Shown piece by piece: positions 54,539 through 63,812 of a DNA stretch of 64,000 bases (its first letter is position 1; every line of letters starts with the position of its first letter). The notes beneath the pieces are model-generated. The model had not been told where the DNA came from. It did no database searches and saw only the letters and a list, made by a program, of their open reading frames with translations. The DNA lies in the NCBI RefSeq assembly GCF_000013385.1, contig NC_007760.1:62001-126000 (forward strand). The letters are read 5' to 3'. This stretch comes from Anaeromyxobacter dehalogenans 2CP-C. GTDB lineage: Bacteria > Myxococcota > Myxococcia > Myxococcales > Anaeromyxobacteraceae. Position numbers and translations under genes: made by a program.

Positions 54539-54540
54539 AC

Positions 54541-54652
54541 GGGGCTGCGCCCCGCCCCACGGAGCGGAGCTCCGCGGGGCCCCACCCTGCTGCGCGGGGC
54601 CCGTGACCTCGCGCGCCCGCGTGCGCGGGCTCGCGCGAGGTCCCCGCGGGCG
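54541..54652 (+). repeat. Dispersed palindromic repeat, copy 2 (78-bp core)
   Basis: Positions 54576-54652 match the reverse complement of 12183-12260 at about 73 of 78 positions. GACCTCGCGCG...CGCGCGAGGTC folds into a long stem. The upstream GGGGC-TGC-GCCCC (54541-54553) corresponds to the second hairpin of copy 1. It separates the secreted-protein gene from the helicase gene. Confidence 0.75.
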
Positions 54653-54717
54653 GCTTCGCCGCGAGGGGCGCGAAGGCCCCTGCGGGCACCGCCGCGTTGG
54701 GCTATCTTCCGGCCCCC

Positions 54718-57090
54718 GTGGCCGAGGACCTCCTCCAGGATCTCAACGACGCCCAGCGCGAGGCGGTGCTGCACGACGACGGCCCGCTGCTGGTGCTGGC
54801 CGGCGCGGGCAGCGGCAAGACCCGCGTCATCGTGCACCGCATCGCGCGGCTGGTGCGCGACCGCGGGGTGGTGCCGTGGCACGTGCTCGCGGTCACCTTC
54901 ACCAACAAGGCCGCGGGCGAGATGCGCGAGCGGCTCGAGCGCCTGCTCGGCCCGCTGGCGCGCGAGCTGTGGGTGCAGACCTTCCACGCGTTCGGAGCCC
55001 GCTTCCTGCGCCGCGAGGCGGCGCGGGCCGGCCTGCCGCCCTCGTTCGCGATCTACGACGACGACGACCAGCTCCGGCTGGTGAAGCGGATCCTGGCGGA
55101 GGTGGGCCTGGACGAGGCCGAGGGGCTCACCCCGCGCCGGGTCCTCTCGCAGATCGACCGCTGGAAGAACCAGGCGCTCCGCGCCGCCGAGGTGAAGGTC
55201 GCCGGCCTCGATCCGGACGCGGCGCGCTCGAAGGAGGTCTACCACCGCTACGAGCAGGCGCTCTCGCGCGCCGGCGCGGTGGACTTCGGCGACCTGCTGC
55301 TCCGGCCGGTGCGGCTGCTGGAGGAGGACGCGGCGCTGCGCGCCCGCTGGGCGGGGCGCTTCCGCTACCTGCTGGTGGACGAGTTCCAGGACACGAACCC
55401 GGTCCAGTACCGGCTCCTGCAGCTCCTCACCGGCCCGCGCCGCAACGTCTGCGTGGTGGGCGACGACGACCAGGCCATCTACCGCTGGCGCGGCGCCGAC
55501 GTCTCCAACATCCTCGGCTTCGACGGCGACTTCCCCGGCGCGAAGGTGGTGAAGCTGGAGCAGAACTACCGCTCCACCCGCACCATCCTCGACGCGGCGC
55601 ACGCGGTGATCTCGCGGGCCCGGCGGCGGCGCGAGAAGCGGCTGTGGACCGAGTCCGGGGCGGGCGCGCCGCTGGCGCTGCTCGTCGGCGAGGACGAGGG
55701 CGCCGAGGCCGAGCGGATCGCGCGGGCGGTCGCGGCCGAGCGCGGCCGCGGCACCTCCGGCGACGAGATCGCGGTGCTGTACCGGACGAACGCCCAGTCG
55801 CGGCCGCTCGAGGCGGCCATGCGCGCGGCGCGCATCCCCTACGTCATCGTCCGCGGCACGAGCTTCTACGAGCGCGCCGAGGTGCGGGACGCGGCCGCGT
55901 ACCTGCGCCTCGCGCTCTCGCCCGCGTCCGACCTCGATCTCGAGCGGGTGGTGAACCGCCCGCCGCGCGGCATCGGCGAGAAGACGGTGGAGCGGCTGCG
56001 GGCCCACGCCGCGGCCCGGGGCGTGCCGCTGGTCGAGGCGGTGGCGGAGCGCGACGCGGTGGCCGAGCTGAAGCCGGCGGCGCGCCGCGCGCTGGCCGAG
56101 TTCCACGACCTCGTGACGGGGCTCGCCGCGGACGTGCCGGCGCTCGACGCCGGGGTGGCGGTGCAGGAGGTGCTGAAGCGCTCCGGCATGCTCTCGCGCC
56201 TCGAGGAGGAGCACACCGACGAGGCGGTGGAGCGCGCCGAGAACCTGGCCGAGCTGGTGGCCGCCGCGCGCGAGTTCGACGAGTCCATCGCCGGCGAGCC
56301 GCCGCCCGGCGATCCGGACGAGGTGCGCCCGCCGCCGCTGGCGCGCTTCCTCGAGCAGATCGCGCTGCTCGGCGAGGCCGACGCCGCCACGCCCGAGGGG
56401 CGGGTCGCGCTCATGACGCTGCACGCGGCGAAGGGGCTCGAGTTCGAGGCGGTGTTCCTGGCCGGGATGGAGGACGGGACGCTGCCGTACGAGCGGCCCT
56501 GGGCCGACCAGACCGCGTCGGAGCGGGACGAGTCGCTCGACGAGGAGCGGCGCCTCTGCTACGTGGGCATGACCCGCGCGAAGCGGCGGCTGACGCTCTC
56601 GCTGGCGCGCCGTCGCATCGGCTACGGCGAGAGCGGCCCCTCCTACCGGAACATGGAGCCCTCGCGCTTCCTGCGCGACCTGCCGCCGGAGCTGTTCGGC
56701 GACGCGGTGGCGCGCGAGGTGCGCGCGCGCGAGGCCGCCCAGGCGGCCGCGGTGGCGCGCCCGCCCACCATCCGGCGCCTGCCCGGCGCGCTCGAGGGCG
56801 AGCCGCACATCGAGCTCGACGGCGACGACCTGCCCCGGGCGCCGGCGTCCGCGCCCCGCGCGCGCCCGGCGGCCCCGCGCGGCGAGCCCACGGTGGACTA
56901 CTCGTTCGACCAGCGCGGCGACGCCGGCGCGGCCGCCTTCTCGCGCGGCGAGCGGGTGGCGCACGCGTCGCTCGGCGAGGGCGTGGTGCTCGCCTGCGAG
57001 GCGGGCGGCGCCGACGCGAAGGCCACCGTCCGGTTCGCCTCGGTGGGCGACAAGCGCGTCCTGGCGCGCTTCCTCCGGAGAGCCTTCTAG
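54718..57090 (+). CDS. UvrD/PcrA/Rep-type DNA helicase
   Basis: The 790-residue superfamily 1 helicase unwinds DNA in repair and replication restart. Motif I is LAGAGSGKTRV (about 27), Ia VTFTNKAAGEMRERL, II LVDEFQDTNPVQY (about 220), III GDDDQAIYRWRGAD, IV EQNYRSTRTILDAAH, V TLHAAKGLEFEAVFLAGMED (about 562) and VI RLCYVGMTRAKRRLTL. The C-terminal 60 residues (ERVAHASLGEGVVLACEAGG) are the Tudor-like PcrA tail that binds RNA polymerase. GTG 54718 lies nine bases after TATCTT; a TTG at 54697 is also open but less likely. Whether it is UvrD or PcrA cannot be decided. Confidence 0.93.
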   Translation: MAEDLLQDLNDAQREAVLHDDGPLLVLAGAGSGKTRVIVHRIARLVRDRGVVPWHVLAVTFTNKAAGEMRERLERLLGPLARELWVQTFHAFGARFLRREAARAGLPPSFAIYDDDDQLRLVKRILAEVGLDEAEGLTPRRVLSQIDRWKNQALRAAEVKVAGLDPDAARSKEVYHRYEQALSRAGAVDFGDLLLRPVRLLEEDAALRARWAGRFRYLLVDEFQDTNPVQYRLLQLLTGPRRNVCVVGDDDQAIYRWRGADVSNILGFDGDFPGAKVVKLEQNYRSTRTILDAAHAVISRARRRREKRLWTESGAGAPLALLVGEDEGAEAERIARAVAAERGRGTSGDEIAVLYRTNAQSRPLEAAMRAARIPYVIVRGTSFYERAEVRDAAAYLRLALSPASDLDLERVVNRPPRGIGEKTVERLRAHAAARGVPLVEAVAERDAVAELKPAARRALAEFHDLVTGLAADVPALDAGVAVQEVLKRSGMLSRLEEEHTDEAVERAENLAELVAAAREFDESIAGEPPPGDPDEVRPPPLARFLEQIALLGEADAATPEGRVALMTLHAAKGLEFEAVFLAGMEDGTLPYERPWADQTASERDESLDEERRLCYVGMTRAKRRLTLSLARRRIGYGESGPSYRNMEPSRFLRDLPPELFGDAVAREVRAREAAQAAAVARPPTIRRLPGALEGEPHIELDGDDLPRAPASAPRARPAAPRGEPTVDYSFDQRGDAGAAAFSRGERVAHASLGEGVVLACEAGGADAKATVRFASVGDKRVLARFLRRAF

Positions 57091-57186
57091 CGCGCTGCCC
57101 CCTTCGCCCGGGCGCCGGCACACCTCGCCGGGCGGCGGCCCCCACCCGTCCCTCCGCACGGGGCGGAGGCGGCGTATGATCCGGGC

Positions 57187-58317
57187 ATGGCCCAGGCCGC
57201 CCCGACGACGCTCCCGCAGGTGACGGAGGCGCTGGTCCGCGACCTCCCCAAGACCGACCTGCACTGCCACCTCGACGGCTCGGTCCGGCTCGCGACCGTG
57301 CTCGCGCTCGCCGAGCAGCAGGGGGTGCGGCTCCCCGCCGATACGCCCGAGGGGCTGGCGAAGGCCATCCACATGGGCGAGGTGTGCGCCTCGCTGGAGG
57401 ACTACCTCACCGCGTTCGACGTCACGCTGGCGGTGCTCCAGACCGAGGAGGCGCTGTACCGGACCGCGTACGAGCTCGCGCTCGACGCGGCCGCCGAGAA
57501 CGTCCGCTACCTCGAGGTCCGCTACTCGCCGGTGCTGCACACCAGGAAGGGCCTGAAGCCCACCACCATCGTGGACGCGGTGCTGGCCGGGCTCCGGGCG
57601 GCGCGGCGCGAGACCGGGATCGAGTCGAACGTGATCATCTGCGGGATCCGCCACATCGATCCCACCACCTCGGTGCGCCTCGCCGAGCTGGCGGTCGCGT
57701 ACAAGGGCAAGGGCGTGGTGGGCTTCGACCTGGCCGGCGCGGAGGAGGGTCACCCGGCGCGCCGCCACCGCGACGCGGTCCAGCTCATCCTCGACAACAA
57801 CGTGAACGTGACCATCCACGCGGGCGAGGCGTTCGGCCCGGAGTCGATCGCGCAGGCGGTGCACTGGTGCGGCGCGCACCGCATCGGCCACGGGGTGCGG
57901 CTGCGCGAGAACGGCGACCTGCTCAACTACCTGAACGACCACCGCATCCCGCTGGAGATGTGCCCGTCGTCGAACGTGCAGACCGGCTCGGTGCAGGGCT
58001 TCGCGAGCCACCCGCTCAAGTTCTACTTCGACTTCGGCCTGCGGGTCTCGGTGAACACCGACAACCGCCTCATCACCGACACCACCGTCACGAAGGAGCT
58101 GCTGGTGGCGCACCGCGAGATGGGCTTCACCCTGGAGGACCTCTGCACCGTGCTGGTGCAGGGCTTCAAGAGCGCGTTCCTGCCGTTCCGCGACAAGCAG
58201 GAGCTGCTCCGCCGGGTGAACCTGGAGATCGCCCAGGTGCTCGCCCGGCACGGCGCGCCCGCGCCCGCCGCGGGCGACGGCGCGGCCCGCGCGGACGCCG
58301 GGGCGAGGGCGCCGTGA
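57187..58317 (+). CDS. add: Adenosine deaminase
   Basis: The 376-residue zinc enzyme deaminates adenosine to inosine in purine salvage. Metal ligands are in KTDLHCHLDGSVRL (HxH, about 23), HAGEAFG (about 219) and NTDNRLITDTT (Asp, about 292); the catalytic Glu follows in HAGEAFG and His in GHGVRL. The gene is close to adenosine deaminase rather than adenine deaminase by length and motifs. The start is exactly six bases after TATGAT (57175-57180). Its stop overlaps the start of the methyltransferase gene by four bases. Confidence 0.92.
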   Translation: MAQAAPTTLPQVTEALVRDLPKTDLHCHLDGSVRLATVLALAEQQGVRLPADTPEGLAKAIHMGEVCASLEDYLTAFDVTLAVLQTEEALYRTAYELALDAAAENVRYLEVRYSPVLHTRKGLKPTTIVDAVLAGLRAARRETGIESNVIICGIRHIDPTTSVRLAELAVAYKGKGVVGFDLAGAEEGHPARRHRDAVQLILDNNVNVTIHAGEAFGPESIAQAVHWCGAHRIGHGVRLRENGDLLNYLNDHRIPLEMCPSSNVQTGSVQGFASHPLKFYFDFGLRVSVNTDNRLITDTTVTKELLVAHREMGFTLEDLCTVLVQGFKSAFLPFRDKQELLRRVNLEIAQVLARHGAPAPAAGDGAARADAGARAP

Positions 58318-58799
58318 GCGCGCGCCTGCGCTACCGCTCGCCGGTGGGGGTCCTCACGGTCGAGGCGAGCGACGAGGGCGTGTTCGGGCTCTCCTTCGGC
58401 GATCGCGGCCCGTCGCACCCCGGCCCGTCGGCCCGCGCGCGCGGCCACCTCGACGCGGCGGCGCGGGCGCTCGACGACTACTTCGCCGGCCGGCCGCCCT
58501 CGCTCCCGCCGCTCGTCCTGCAGGGGAGCCCGTTCCAGAAGCGGGTCTGGGAGGCGCTCCTCGCCATCCCGTGGGGCGACACCCGCACCTACGGCGAGGT
58601 GGCGGAGGCGCTCGGCGCCGCCGGCGGGGCCCGGGCGGTGGGCGGCGCGAACCACGAGAACCCGGTGGCGATCCTGGTGCCGTGCCACCGCGTGGTGCAG
58701 GCCCGCGGGCGGCTGGGCGGCTACGGCGGCGGCGTGGAGGTGAAGCGCTGGCTGCTCGCGCACGAGGCGGCGCACGGCCCGGCGCTCCGCCCGGCGTGA
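58314..58799 (+). CDS. ogt: Methylated-DNA-protein-cysteine methyltransferase
   Basis: The 161-residue repair protein removes methyl groups from O6-methylguanine by transfer to its own cysteine. The acceptor motif is LVPCHRVV (about 126), and the helix-turn-helix and Tyr region is FQKRVWEALLAIPWGDTRTY (about 68). GTG 58314 overlaps the add stop in a GTGA. The protein is the short Ogt type without an Ada N-terminal domain. The C-terminal end is HEAAHGPALRPA. Confidence 0.92.
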   Translation: MSARLRYRSPVGVLTVEASDEGVFGLSFGDRGPSHPGPSARARGHLDAAARALDDYFAGRPPSLPPLVLQGSPFQKRVWEALLAIPWGDTRTYGEVAEALGAAGGARAVGGANHENPVAILVPCHRVVQARGRLGGYGGGVEVKRWLLAHEAAHGPALRPA

Positions 58800-58826
58800 G
58801 CCGCGCCGCGCGTCCCCCCCGACGAG

Positions 58827-58842
58827 GCGCGCGCGCGCGCGC
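58827..58842 (+). repeat. (GC)8 alternating stretch
   Basis: Sixteen bases of strict GC alternation lie 27 bases after the ogt stop codon and 42 bases before the glgC promoter. Such tracts can adopt Z-DNA and are prone to slippage. Confidence 0.6.
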
Positions 58843-58883
58843 AGCGCCGGCCGGATCGCGCCGCCGCCCGCGCGCCCGCTTCC

Positions 58884-58912
58884 TTGCCCTGCCCCGGGCC
58901 GGTGCGTAGCAT
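58884..58912 (+). promoter_or_regulatory. Putative promoter of glgC
   Basis: TTGCCC (58884-58889), 17 bases, TAGCAT (58907-58912), nearly the same as the promoter of the chemoreceptor gene. The leader would be about 28 bases and contains ATCGGAG before the ATG. Confidence 0.65.
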
Positions 58913-58946
58913 CGGAGGTGTTCCCCACCCTGGATCGGAGTCACCG

Positions 58947-60188
58947 ATGGCGAAGCTGCTCGCGATGATCCTCGCCGGCGGAGAGGGGCGCCGCCTCGAC
59001 CCGCTCACGCGCGATCGCGCCAAGCCGGCGGTGCCGTTCGGCGGCCGCTACCGGATCGTGGACTTCGTCCTGTCGAACATGGCGAACTCCGGCATCCTCA
59101 AGATGAAGGTGGTGGTCCAGTACAAGTCGGAGTCGCTCAACACGCACGTGCAGCGCGCCTGGCGGCTCACCTCGCTGCTCAACCAGTACGTGGAGCTGGT
59201 GCCGGCGCAGATGCGGGTCGGCCCGAAGTGGTTCGAGGGCTCGGCCGACGCCATCTACCAGAACCTCAACATCATCACCGACGAGGAGCCCGACTTCACG
59301 TTCGTGTTCGGCGCCGACCACGTCTACCGCATGGACGCGCGGCAGATGCTGGCGTTCCACCAGGACCGCAAGGCGGACCTGACGGTGGCGGCGGTGCCCA
59401 TCCCGGTGGGGGAGGCGAGCGAGTTCGGCATCATCGAGGTGGACGCGGAAGGCCGGATGGTCGGCTTCGTGGAGAAGCCGACCTCGGACCCGAAGACCAT
59501 GCCCGGGGACCCGACCCGCTGCCTCGCCTCGATGGGCAACTACCTGTTCACCACCGAGGCGCTGGTGCAGGAGATCGTCCGGGACGCCGGCGACCCCGCC
59601 AGCGCGCACGACTTCGGCAAGTCGATCGTCGCCTCGATGTACCAGCGCAAGCGCGTCTACGTGTACGACTTCGCGCGGAACGTGGTGCCTGGGCAGACGG
59701 AGCGCGAGCGCGGCTACTGGCGCGACGTCGGCTCCATCGACGCCTACTTCCAGGCCAACATGGACCTCGTGGCGGTGGACCCGGTCTTCTCGCTCTACAA
59801 CGACGAGTGGCCCATCTTCACGGTCCAGTACAACTACCCGCCGGCCAAGTTCGTGTTCAACAACGAGCGCGACAACCGGATCGGGCGCGCCACCGACTCG
59901 CTGATCTCGGAGGGCTGCATCATCTCCGGCGCGCACGTGCACCACTCCATCCTGTCGCCCAAGGTCCGCGTGAACAGCTACGCGACGGTGGAGGAGTCGA
60001 TCGTCTTCGAGAACGTGAACATCGGCCGGCACTGCCGGATCCGCCGCGCCATCATCGACAAGCACGTGGACATCCCGGCGCACACCACCATCGGCTTCGA
60101 CCACGAGAAGGACCGCAAGCACTTCCACGTGACCGAGAGCGGGATCGTGATCATCCCGAAGGGCATGCGGATCGAGGCGGGGCGGTAG
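58947..60188 (+). CDS. glgC: Glucose-1-phosphate adenylyltransferase
   Basis: The 413-residue enzyme makes ADP-glucose for glycogen. It has the nucleotide motif [20 protein letters not shown] at the N-terminus, [29 protein letters not shown] (about 97), [10 protein letters not shown] (about 121), the glucose site [11 protein letters not shown], and a left-handed beta-helix C-terminus (from about 295, [20 protein letters not shown]). ATG 58947 gives the expected N-terminus. Other glycogen genes are not in the window. Confidence 0.95.
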   Translation: MAKLLAMILAGGEGRRLDPLTRDRAKPAVPFGGRYRIVDFVLSNMANSGILKMKVVVQYKSESLNTHVQRAWRLTSLLNQYVELVPAQMRVGPKWFEGSADAIYQNLNIITDEEPDFTFVFGADHVYRMDARQMLAFHQDRKADLTVAAVPIPVGEASEFGIIEVDAEGRMVGFVEKPTSDPKTMPGDPTRCLASMGNYLFTTEALVQEIVRDAGDPASAHDFGKSIVASMYQRKRVYVYDFARNVVPGQTERERGYWRDVGSIDAYFQANMDLVAVDPVFSLYNDEWPIFTVQYNYPPAKFVFNNERDNRIGRATDSLISEGCIISGAHVHHSILSPKVRVNSYATVEESIVFENVNIGRHCRIRRAIIDKHVDIPAHTTIGFDHEKDRKHFHVTESGIVIIPKGMRIEAGR

Positions 60189-60226
60189 GCCGGCGGGCGG
60201 CCCTCGAGTTCGCGCGCCCGCGGCGG

Positions 60227-60272
60227 TCCCTCGACTCCGCCCGCCTGCGGCGGGCTACGCTCGGGATGAGCG
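60227..60272 (+). repeat. REP-like element, class A
   Basis: The element reads TCCCTCGACTCCG, a CCCGCC/GGCGGG stem and CTACGCTCGGGATGAGCG, nearly the same as the units at 25714-25881. It lies between convergent glgC and the CheY-like gene. Confidence 0.8.
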
Positions 60273-60287
60273 GGGGTTCGCAGTGGA

Positions 60288-60674
60288 TCAGCGGCGCGCC
60301 AGCCGCTCGGCCTTGTTGAACGCGATCTGGAGATCCACCGGCTTCTCCATCACGTCCCAGGCGCCGAGCCCGAGCATCAGCTCGCGGAGGTTCTGGTCGG
60401 ACCCGTGCGCGCTGATCACGAGGACGGGGATGCCCTGGGTCCGCGGGTCGGCCTTCAGGCGGCGGAGCGCGTCGCGGCCGTCCACCTTCGGCATGGCCAC
60501 GTCGAGCAGGATGAGGTCGGGCCCCTGGTCGGCCGCCGCGCTGAACGCCTCGGCGCCGTCGTGGGCGACGAGGACGGTGTGGCCGCGGCTCTGCGCGTAG
60601 GCGGTGTACAGCCGGGCCACGGCGGGATCGTCCTCGGCGACCAGGATGCGGAGCGGGGAGGGTTCGGGGGCCAT
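60288..60674 (-). CDS. Single-domain response regulator (CheY-like)
   Basis: The 128-residue protein is a lone receiver domain: ILVAEDDPAVARLY (acidic pair), the phosphorylated Asp in DLILLDVAMPKVDG (about 57), Ser in VLVISAHGS (about 87) and Lys in VMEKPVDLQIAF (about 110). No output domain is present, so it would act by phosphorelay or by binding a partner, as in myxobacterial two-component networks. The start ATG lies eight bases after TATCCT. The gene has no kinase next to it. Confidence 0.9.
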   Translation of the reverse strand: MAPEPSPLRILVAEDDPAVARLYTAYAQSRGHTVLVAHDGAEAFSAAADQGPDLILLDVAMPKVDGRDALRRLKADPRTQGIPVLVISAHGSDQNLRELMLGLGAWDVMEKPVDLQIAFNKAERLARR

Positions 60675-60773
60675 CCGGGGCGAGGATACCGCGGCCGGCC
60701 GCCGGCGCAACGACCGCCCCGTCGTGCCTCGTGCGGGCGGGGGCATGTCCGGCCGGTTGACCACCGGCGGGCC

Positions 60774-60802
60774 GTGACGGGCGGCCGGTCGCGGCATATA
60801 AC
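60774..60802 (+). promoter_or_regulatory. Putative promoter of the M16 protease pair
   Basis: GTGACG (60774-60779), 17 bases, TATAAC (60797-60802), then ten bases to the ATG. It has the same GTGACG-17 arrangement as the bioA promoter. Confidence 0.6.
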
Positions 60803-60812
60803 GCGAGGCGCC

Positions 60813-62189
60813 ATGATCGCGAGCCCGCTCCTCGTCGCAGCGCTCCTCACCGCAGCGCCCGCGGCCGCCGCCCCGCCGCCCGGCGACGCGCCGGAGATCC
60901 CGTACACGATGTTCACCCTCGGGAACGGCCTCACCGTGATCCTGCACGAGGATCACACCGCCCCGCTCGTCGGCGTCCACGTTCAGTACGACGTCGGCTC
61001 GAAGGACGAGCGGCCCGGCCGCACCGGCTTCGCGCACCTGTTCGAGCACCTCATGTTCCAGGGCAGCGCCCACCTGCCCAAGGGCGAGGCCGACCGGCTG
61101 GTGGACGCGGCCGGCGGCGAGGCGAACGGCGGCACCAGCCCGGACAGCACCGTGTACTGGGAGCAGGTGCCCTCCGGCGCGCTCGAGCAGATGCTGTTCA
61201 TCGAGGCCGACCGGATGGGCTGGATGTTCCCCACGCTCACCCAGGAGAAGCTCGACAACCAGCGCGACGTGGTGCGGAACGAGCGGCGGCAGTCCTACGA
61301 GATGCAGCCGTACGGGCTCGTGTTCGAGAAGCTCCTCGCGAACCTGTGGGACCCGCAGTTCCCCTACCACTGGCAGACCATCGGCACGCACGAGGACCTC
61401 GAGGCCGCCACGCTCGCCGACGTGAAGCAGTTCTTCGAGCGCTGGTACGGGCCGGAGAACGCCGTGCTCGCCATCGCCGGCGACATCGACCCGGCGCGGA
61501 CGCGGGCGCTGGTGGAGAAGTGGTTCGGGCCCATCCCGGGGAAGGCCCGGCCCGCGCACCAGGCGCCGGCGCCGAAGCCGCTGACGGCGGAGCAGCGCGT
61601 CTCCATGGACGACCGGGTGCAGCTCCCCCGCCTCTACCTCGCCTGGCAGACGCCGCGGGTGTTCGCGCCGGGCGACGCGGCGCTGGACGTGCTCTCGAGC
61701 GTGCTCTCCGACGGGAAGAGCGCGCGCCTGGTGAAGCGGCTGGTGATGGACGAGCAGATCGCGCAGGGCGTCTCGGCCGGGCAGATGAGCCAGGCGCTCG
61801 CGAGCATGTACCTCGTGGTCGCGACGCCGAAGCCCGGCATCCCGCTGGAGCGGCTGGAGCGCGAGATCGACGAGGAGCTGGCGCGGATCGCGCGGGAGCC
61901 GCCCTCGGCCGAGGAGGTGCAGCGCGCCAAGAACAAGATCGAGGCCGGCGCGGTGTTCGGCCTCGAGCCGGTGGGCGGCTTCGGCGGGCGCGCCGCCTCG
62001 CTGGCCGGCTACTACGTGCGGACCGGCGACCCCGGGTACCTGGCGAAGGACCTGGCCCGCTACCGGGCCGTGACGCCCGCCGACGTCTCCGAGGCGGCCC
62101 GCCGCTTCCTGCGCAAGGACGCGCGCGTGGTCCTCACCGTCCACCCCAGGCCGGCCGCCGCCGGCGCCGCCGCCGGGAGCGCCCGATGA
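60813..62189 (+). CDS. M16 family zinc metallopeptidase, catalytic subunit
   Basis: The 458-residue secreted protease has a signal peptide (about 1-20), the inverted zinc motif HxxEH in HLFEHLMF (His75, Glu78, His79) and the distal ligand Glu157 in RDVVRNERRQ. The second half (about 240-450) is the inactive-looking M16 C domain. The pair with the next gene forms the PqqL/pitrilysin-like two-subunit arrangement of mitochondrial-processing-peptidase kind. Its substrates are unknown peptides in the periplasm. The stop overlaps the next start (ATGA). Confidence 0.9.
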   Translation: MIASPLLVAALLTAAPAAAAPPPGDAPEIPYTMFTLGNGLTVILHEDHTAPLVGVHVQYDVGSKDERPGRTGFAHLFEHLMFQGSAHLPKGEADRLVDAAGGEANGGTSPDSTVYWEQVPSGALEQMLFIEADRMGWMFPTLTQEKLDNQRDVVRNERRQSYEMQPYGLVFEKLLANLWDPQFPYHWQTIGTHEDLEAATLADVKQFFERWYGPENAVLAIAGDIDPARTRALVEKWFGPIPGKARPAHQAPAPKPLTAEQRVSMDDRVQLPRLYLAWQTPRVFAPGDAALDVLSSVLSDGKSARLVKRLVMDEQIAQGVSAGQMSQALASMYLVVATPKPGIPLERLEREIDEELARIAREPPSAEEVQRAKNKIEAGAVFGLEPVGGFGGRAASLAGYYVRTGDPGYLAKDLARYRAVTPADVSEAARRFLRKDARVVLTVHPRPAAAGAAAGSAR

Positions 62190-63745
62190 CGCGCAGCCTC
62201 CGCCTCCTCCCCGTCCTCCTCGCCGCCGCCCTCGGCTGCGCCGGCTCGCGGCCGGCCCCCGCGCCCGCGGCGCCCCCCGCCGCGCCGCCGCAGGCCGCCG
62301 CCGCGCCCGCCGGCGCGGATCGCAGCCAGCTCCCGGCCCTCGGCGCCGCGCCCGAGCTGCACCTCCCGCAGCAGCGCCACTTCGCGCTCGCGAACGGGCT
62401 GCGGGTGCGGCTGGTCGAGCACCGGCGCCTGCCCATCGTGGCGCTCAACCTGGTGGTGCGCGCCGGCGCGGTGAACGACCCGGCGCGCCTGCCGGGCCTG
62501 GCGAGCTTCACCGCCAGCATGCTCACCGAGGGCGGCACCCGCACCCGCACCGCCACGCGGCTCTCGGACGAGGTCGGCTTCCTGGGCGCCTCGCTCGGCG
62601 CCGGGGCCGGCCAGGACGCGGCCTCGCTCTCCGGCTCGTCGCTCTCGCGGCACCTCCCGAAGCTGCTCGACCTGTTCGCCGACGTGGCCATGAACCCGGC
62701 GTTCCGCGCGAAGGACTTCGCGCGCGTCCAGGACCAGCGCAAGGTGACGCTGCTCCAGCAGCGGGACCAGCCGGCCACCATCGCGGGCAAGGCGTTCCTG
62801 AAGGCGTACTGGGGTGAGGGCCACCCCTACGGCCACTACGTGCTCGGCGACGAGGCGTCGGTGGCGGCCACCCGGCCCGCCGACCTGGCCGGGTTCCACG
62901 CGCGCTTCTGGCGGCCCGCCAACGCCGAGCTGGTGGTGGTGGGCGACGTCTCAGAGGCCGAGCTGCGGCCGCTCCTCGAGCGGACGCTCGGGAGGTGGCC
63001 GGCGGGCACCGCCGCGGCGGCCCCCCGCGCGCCCGCGCCGGCCGCGCCGCACGTCACGCTGCTGCTCGACAAGCCGGACGCGCCCCAGACGCTGGTGATG
63101 CTGGGCATGCCCGGGCTGGCGCGCGCCTCGCCGGACTACGTCGCGGCCACGGTGGCGTTCCAGGTGCTGGGCGGCGGCATGTCGTCGCGGCTGTTCCGCA
63201 CGCTCCGCGAGGAGAAGGGCTACACCTACGGCATGGGCGCCGGCGCCGACGCGCGCCGCCTGGGCGGCGTGAGCATCGTGCACGGCAACGTGAAGGCCGA
63301 GGTGACCGGCGCCGCGCTGGGCGACCTCCTCGGCGAGATCCGCAAGCTGCGCGAGCAGCCGGTCGGCGACGCGGAGCTGGCCGACGCGCGGAACGCGCTC
63401 GTCCGCTCGCTCCCGGCCGACTTCGCCACCGTGGGCGGCATCGCCGGCCGCGTCGCCGAGCTCGTGATCCACGGCCTCCCCGACGACTACTGGAACGGCT
63501 ACGCCGACGCGGTCCGGAACGTCGGCTCGGCCGACGTGCAGCGGATCGCCGAGCGCTACCTCGACCCCGCGCGCGCCACGCTGGTGCTGGTGGGCACGCC
63601 GGCCGCGGTCCGGCCGCAGCTCGAGGGGCTCGCCATCGGCAAGGTCGAGGTCCGGCCGGTGCCCGGCGCCACGCCGGTGCGCGCGCCGCCGCGGAGCCCG
63701 CGGGTGCGCACGCAGCGGGCGCCTGCCACGTCGCCCGCGCCCTAG
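62186..63745 (+). CDS. M16 family non-catalytic partner lipoprotein
   Basis: The 519-residue protein is a lipoprotein (LGC, Cys18) with two M16 domains. At the place of HxxEH it has LASFTASML, so it lacks the zinc site. In the second half it carries GGMSSRLFRTLREEKGYTYG (about 331), the Arg/Tyr pair that binds substrate in active heterodimers. It therefore complements the preceding gene. A long Pro/Arg-rich tail ends the protein. ATG 62186 overlaps the previous stop by four bases. Confidence 0.88.
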   Translation: MTRSLRLLPVLLAAALGCAGSRPAPAPAAPPAAPPQAAAAPAGADRSQLPALGAAPELHLPQQRHFALANGLRVRLVEHRRLPIVALNLVVRAGAVNDPARLPGLASFTASMLTEGGTRTRTATRLSDEVGFLGASLGAGAGQDAASLSGSSLSRHLPKLLDLFADVAMNPAFRAKDFARVQDQRKVTLLQQRDQPATIAGKAFLKAYWGEGHPYGHYVLGDEASVAATRPADLAGFHARFWRPANAELVVVGDVSEAELRPLLERTLGRWPAGTAAAAPRAPAPAAPHVTLLLDKPDAPQTLVMLGMPGLARASPDYVAATVAFQVLGGGMSSRLFRTLREEKGYTYGMGAGADARRLGGVSIVHGNVKAEVTGAALGDLLGEIRKLREQPVGDAELADARNALVRSLPADFATVGGIAGRVAELVIHGLPDDYWNGYADAVRNVGSADVQRIAERYLDPARATLVLVGTPAAVRPQLEGLAIGKVEVRPVPGATPVRAPPRSPRVRTQRAPATSPAP

Positions 63746-63782
63746 CCCCCCGCCTGTCGGCCCCCTCGGCTACACTCGGGCA

Positions 63783-63805
63783 CCCGCCGGTCCCAGACCG
63801 GCGGG
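63783..63805 (+). promoter_or_regulatory. Hairpin in the leader of the PD-(D/E)XK gene
   Basis: CCCGCCGGT (63783-63791) and ACCGGCGGG (63797-63805) form a 9-bp stem with loop CCCAG. It lies between a possible -10 (TACACT, 63771-63776) and ATG 63813. It could end the M16 transcript or regulate translation of the next gene. Confidence 0.5.
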
Positions 63806-63812
63806 CCTGCCC

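Noticed and set aside
54430-58251. 1273-codon minus-strand frame, and a similar one at 6180-10103
   Set aside because: Shadows antisense to the helicase and adenosine deaminase genes and to the PBP1A and pseudouridine synthase genes; composition is His/Arg-rich without domains.
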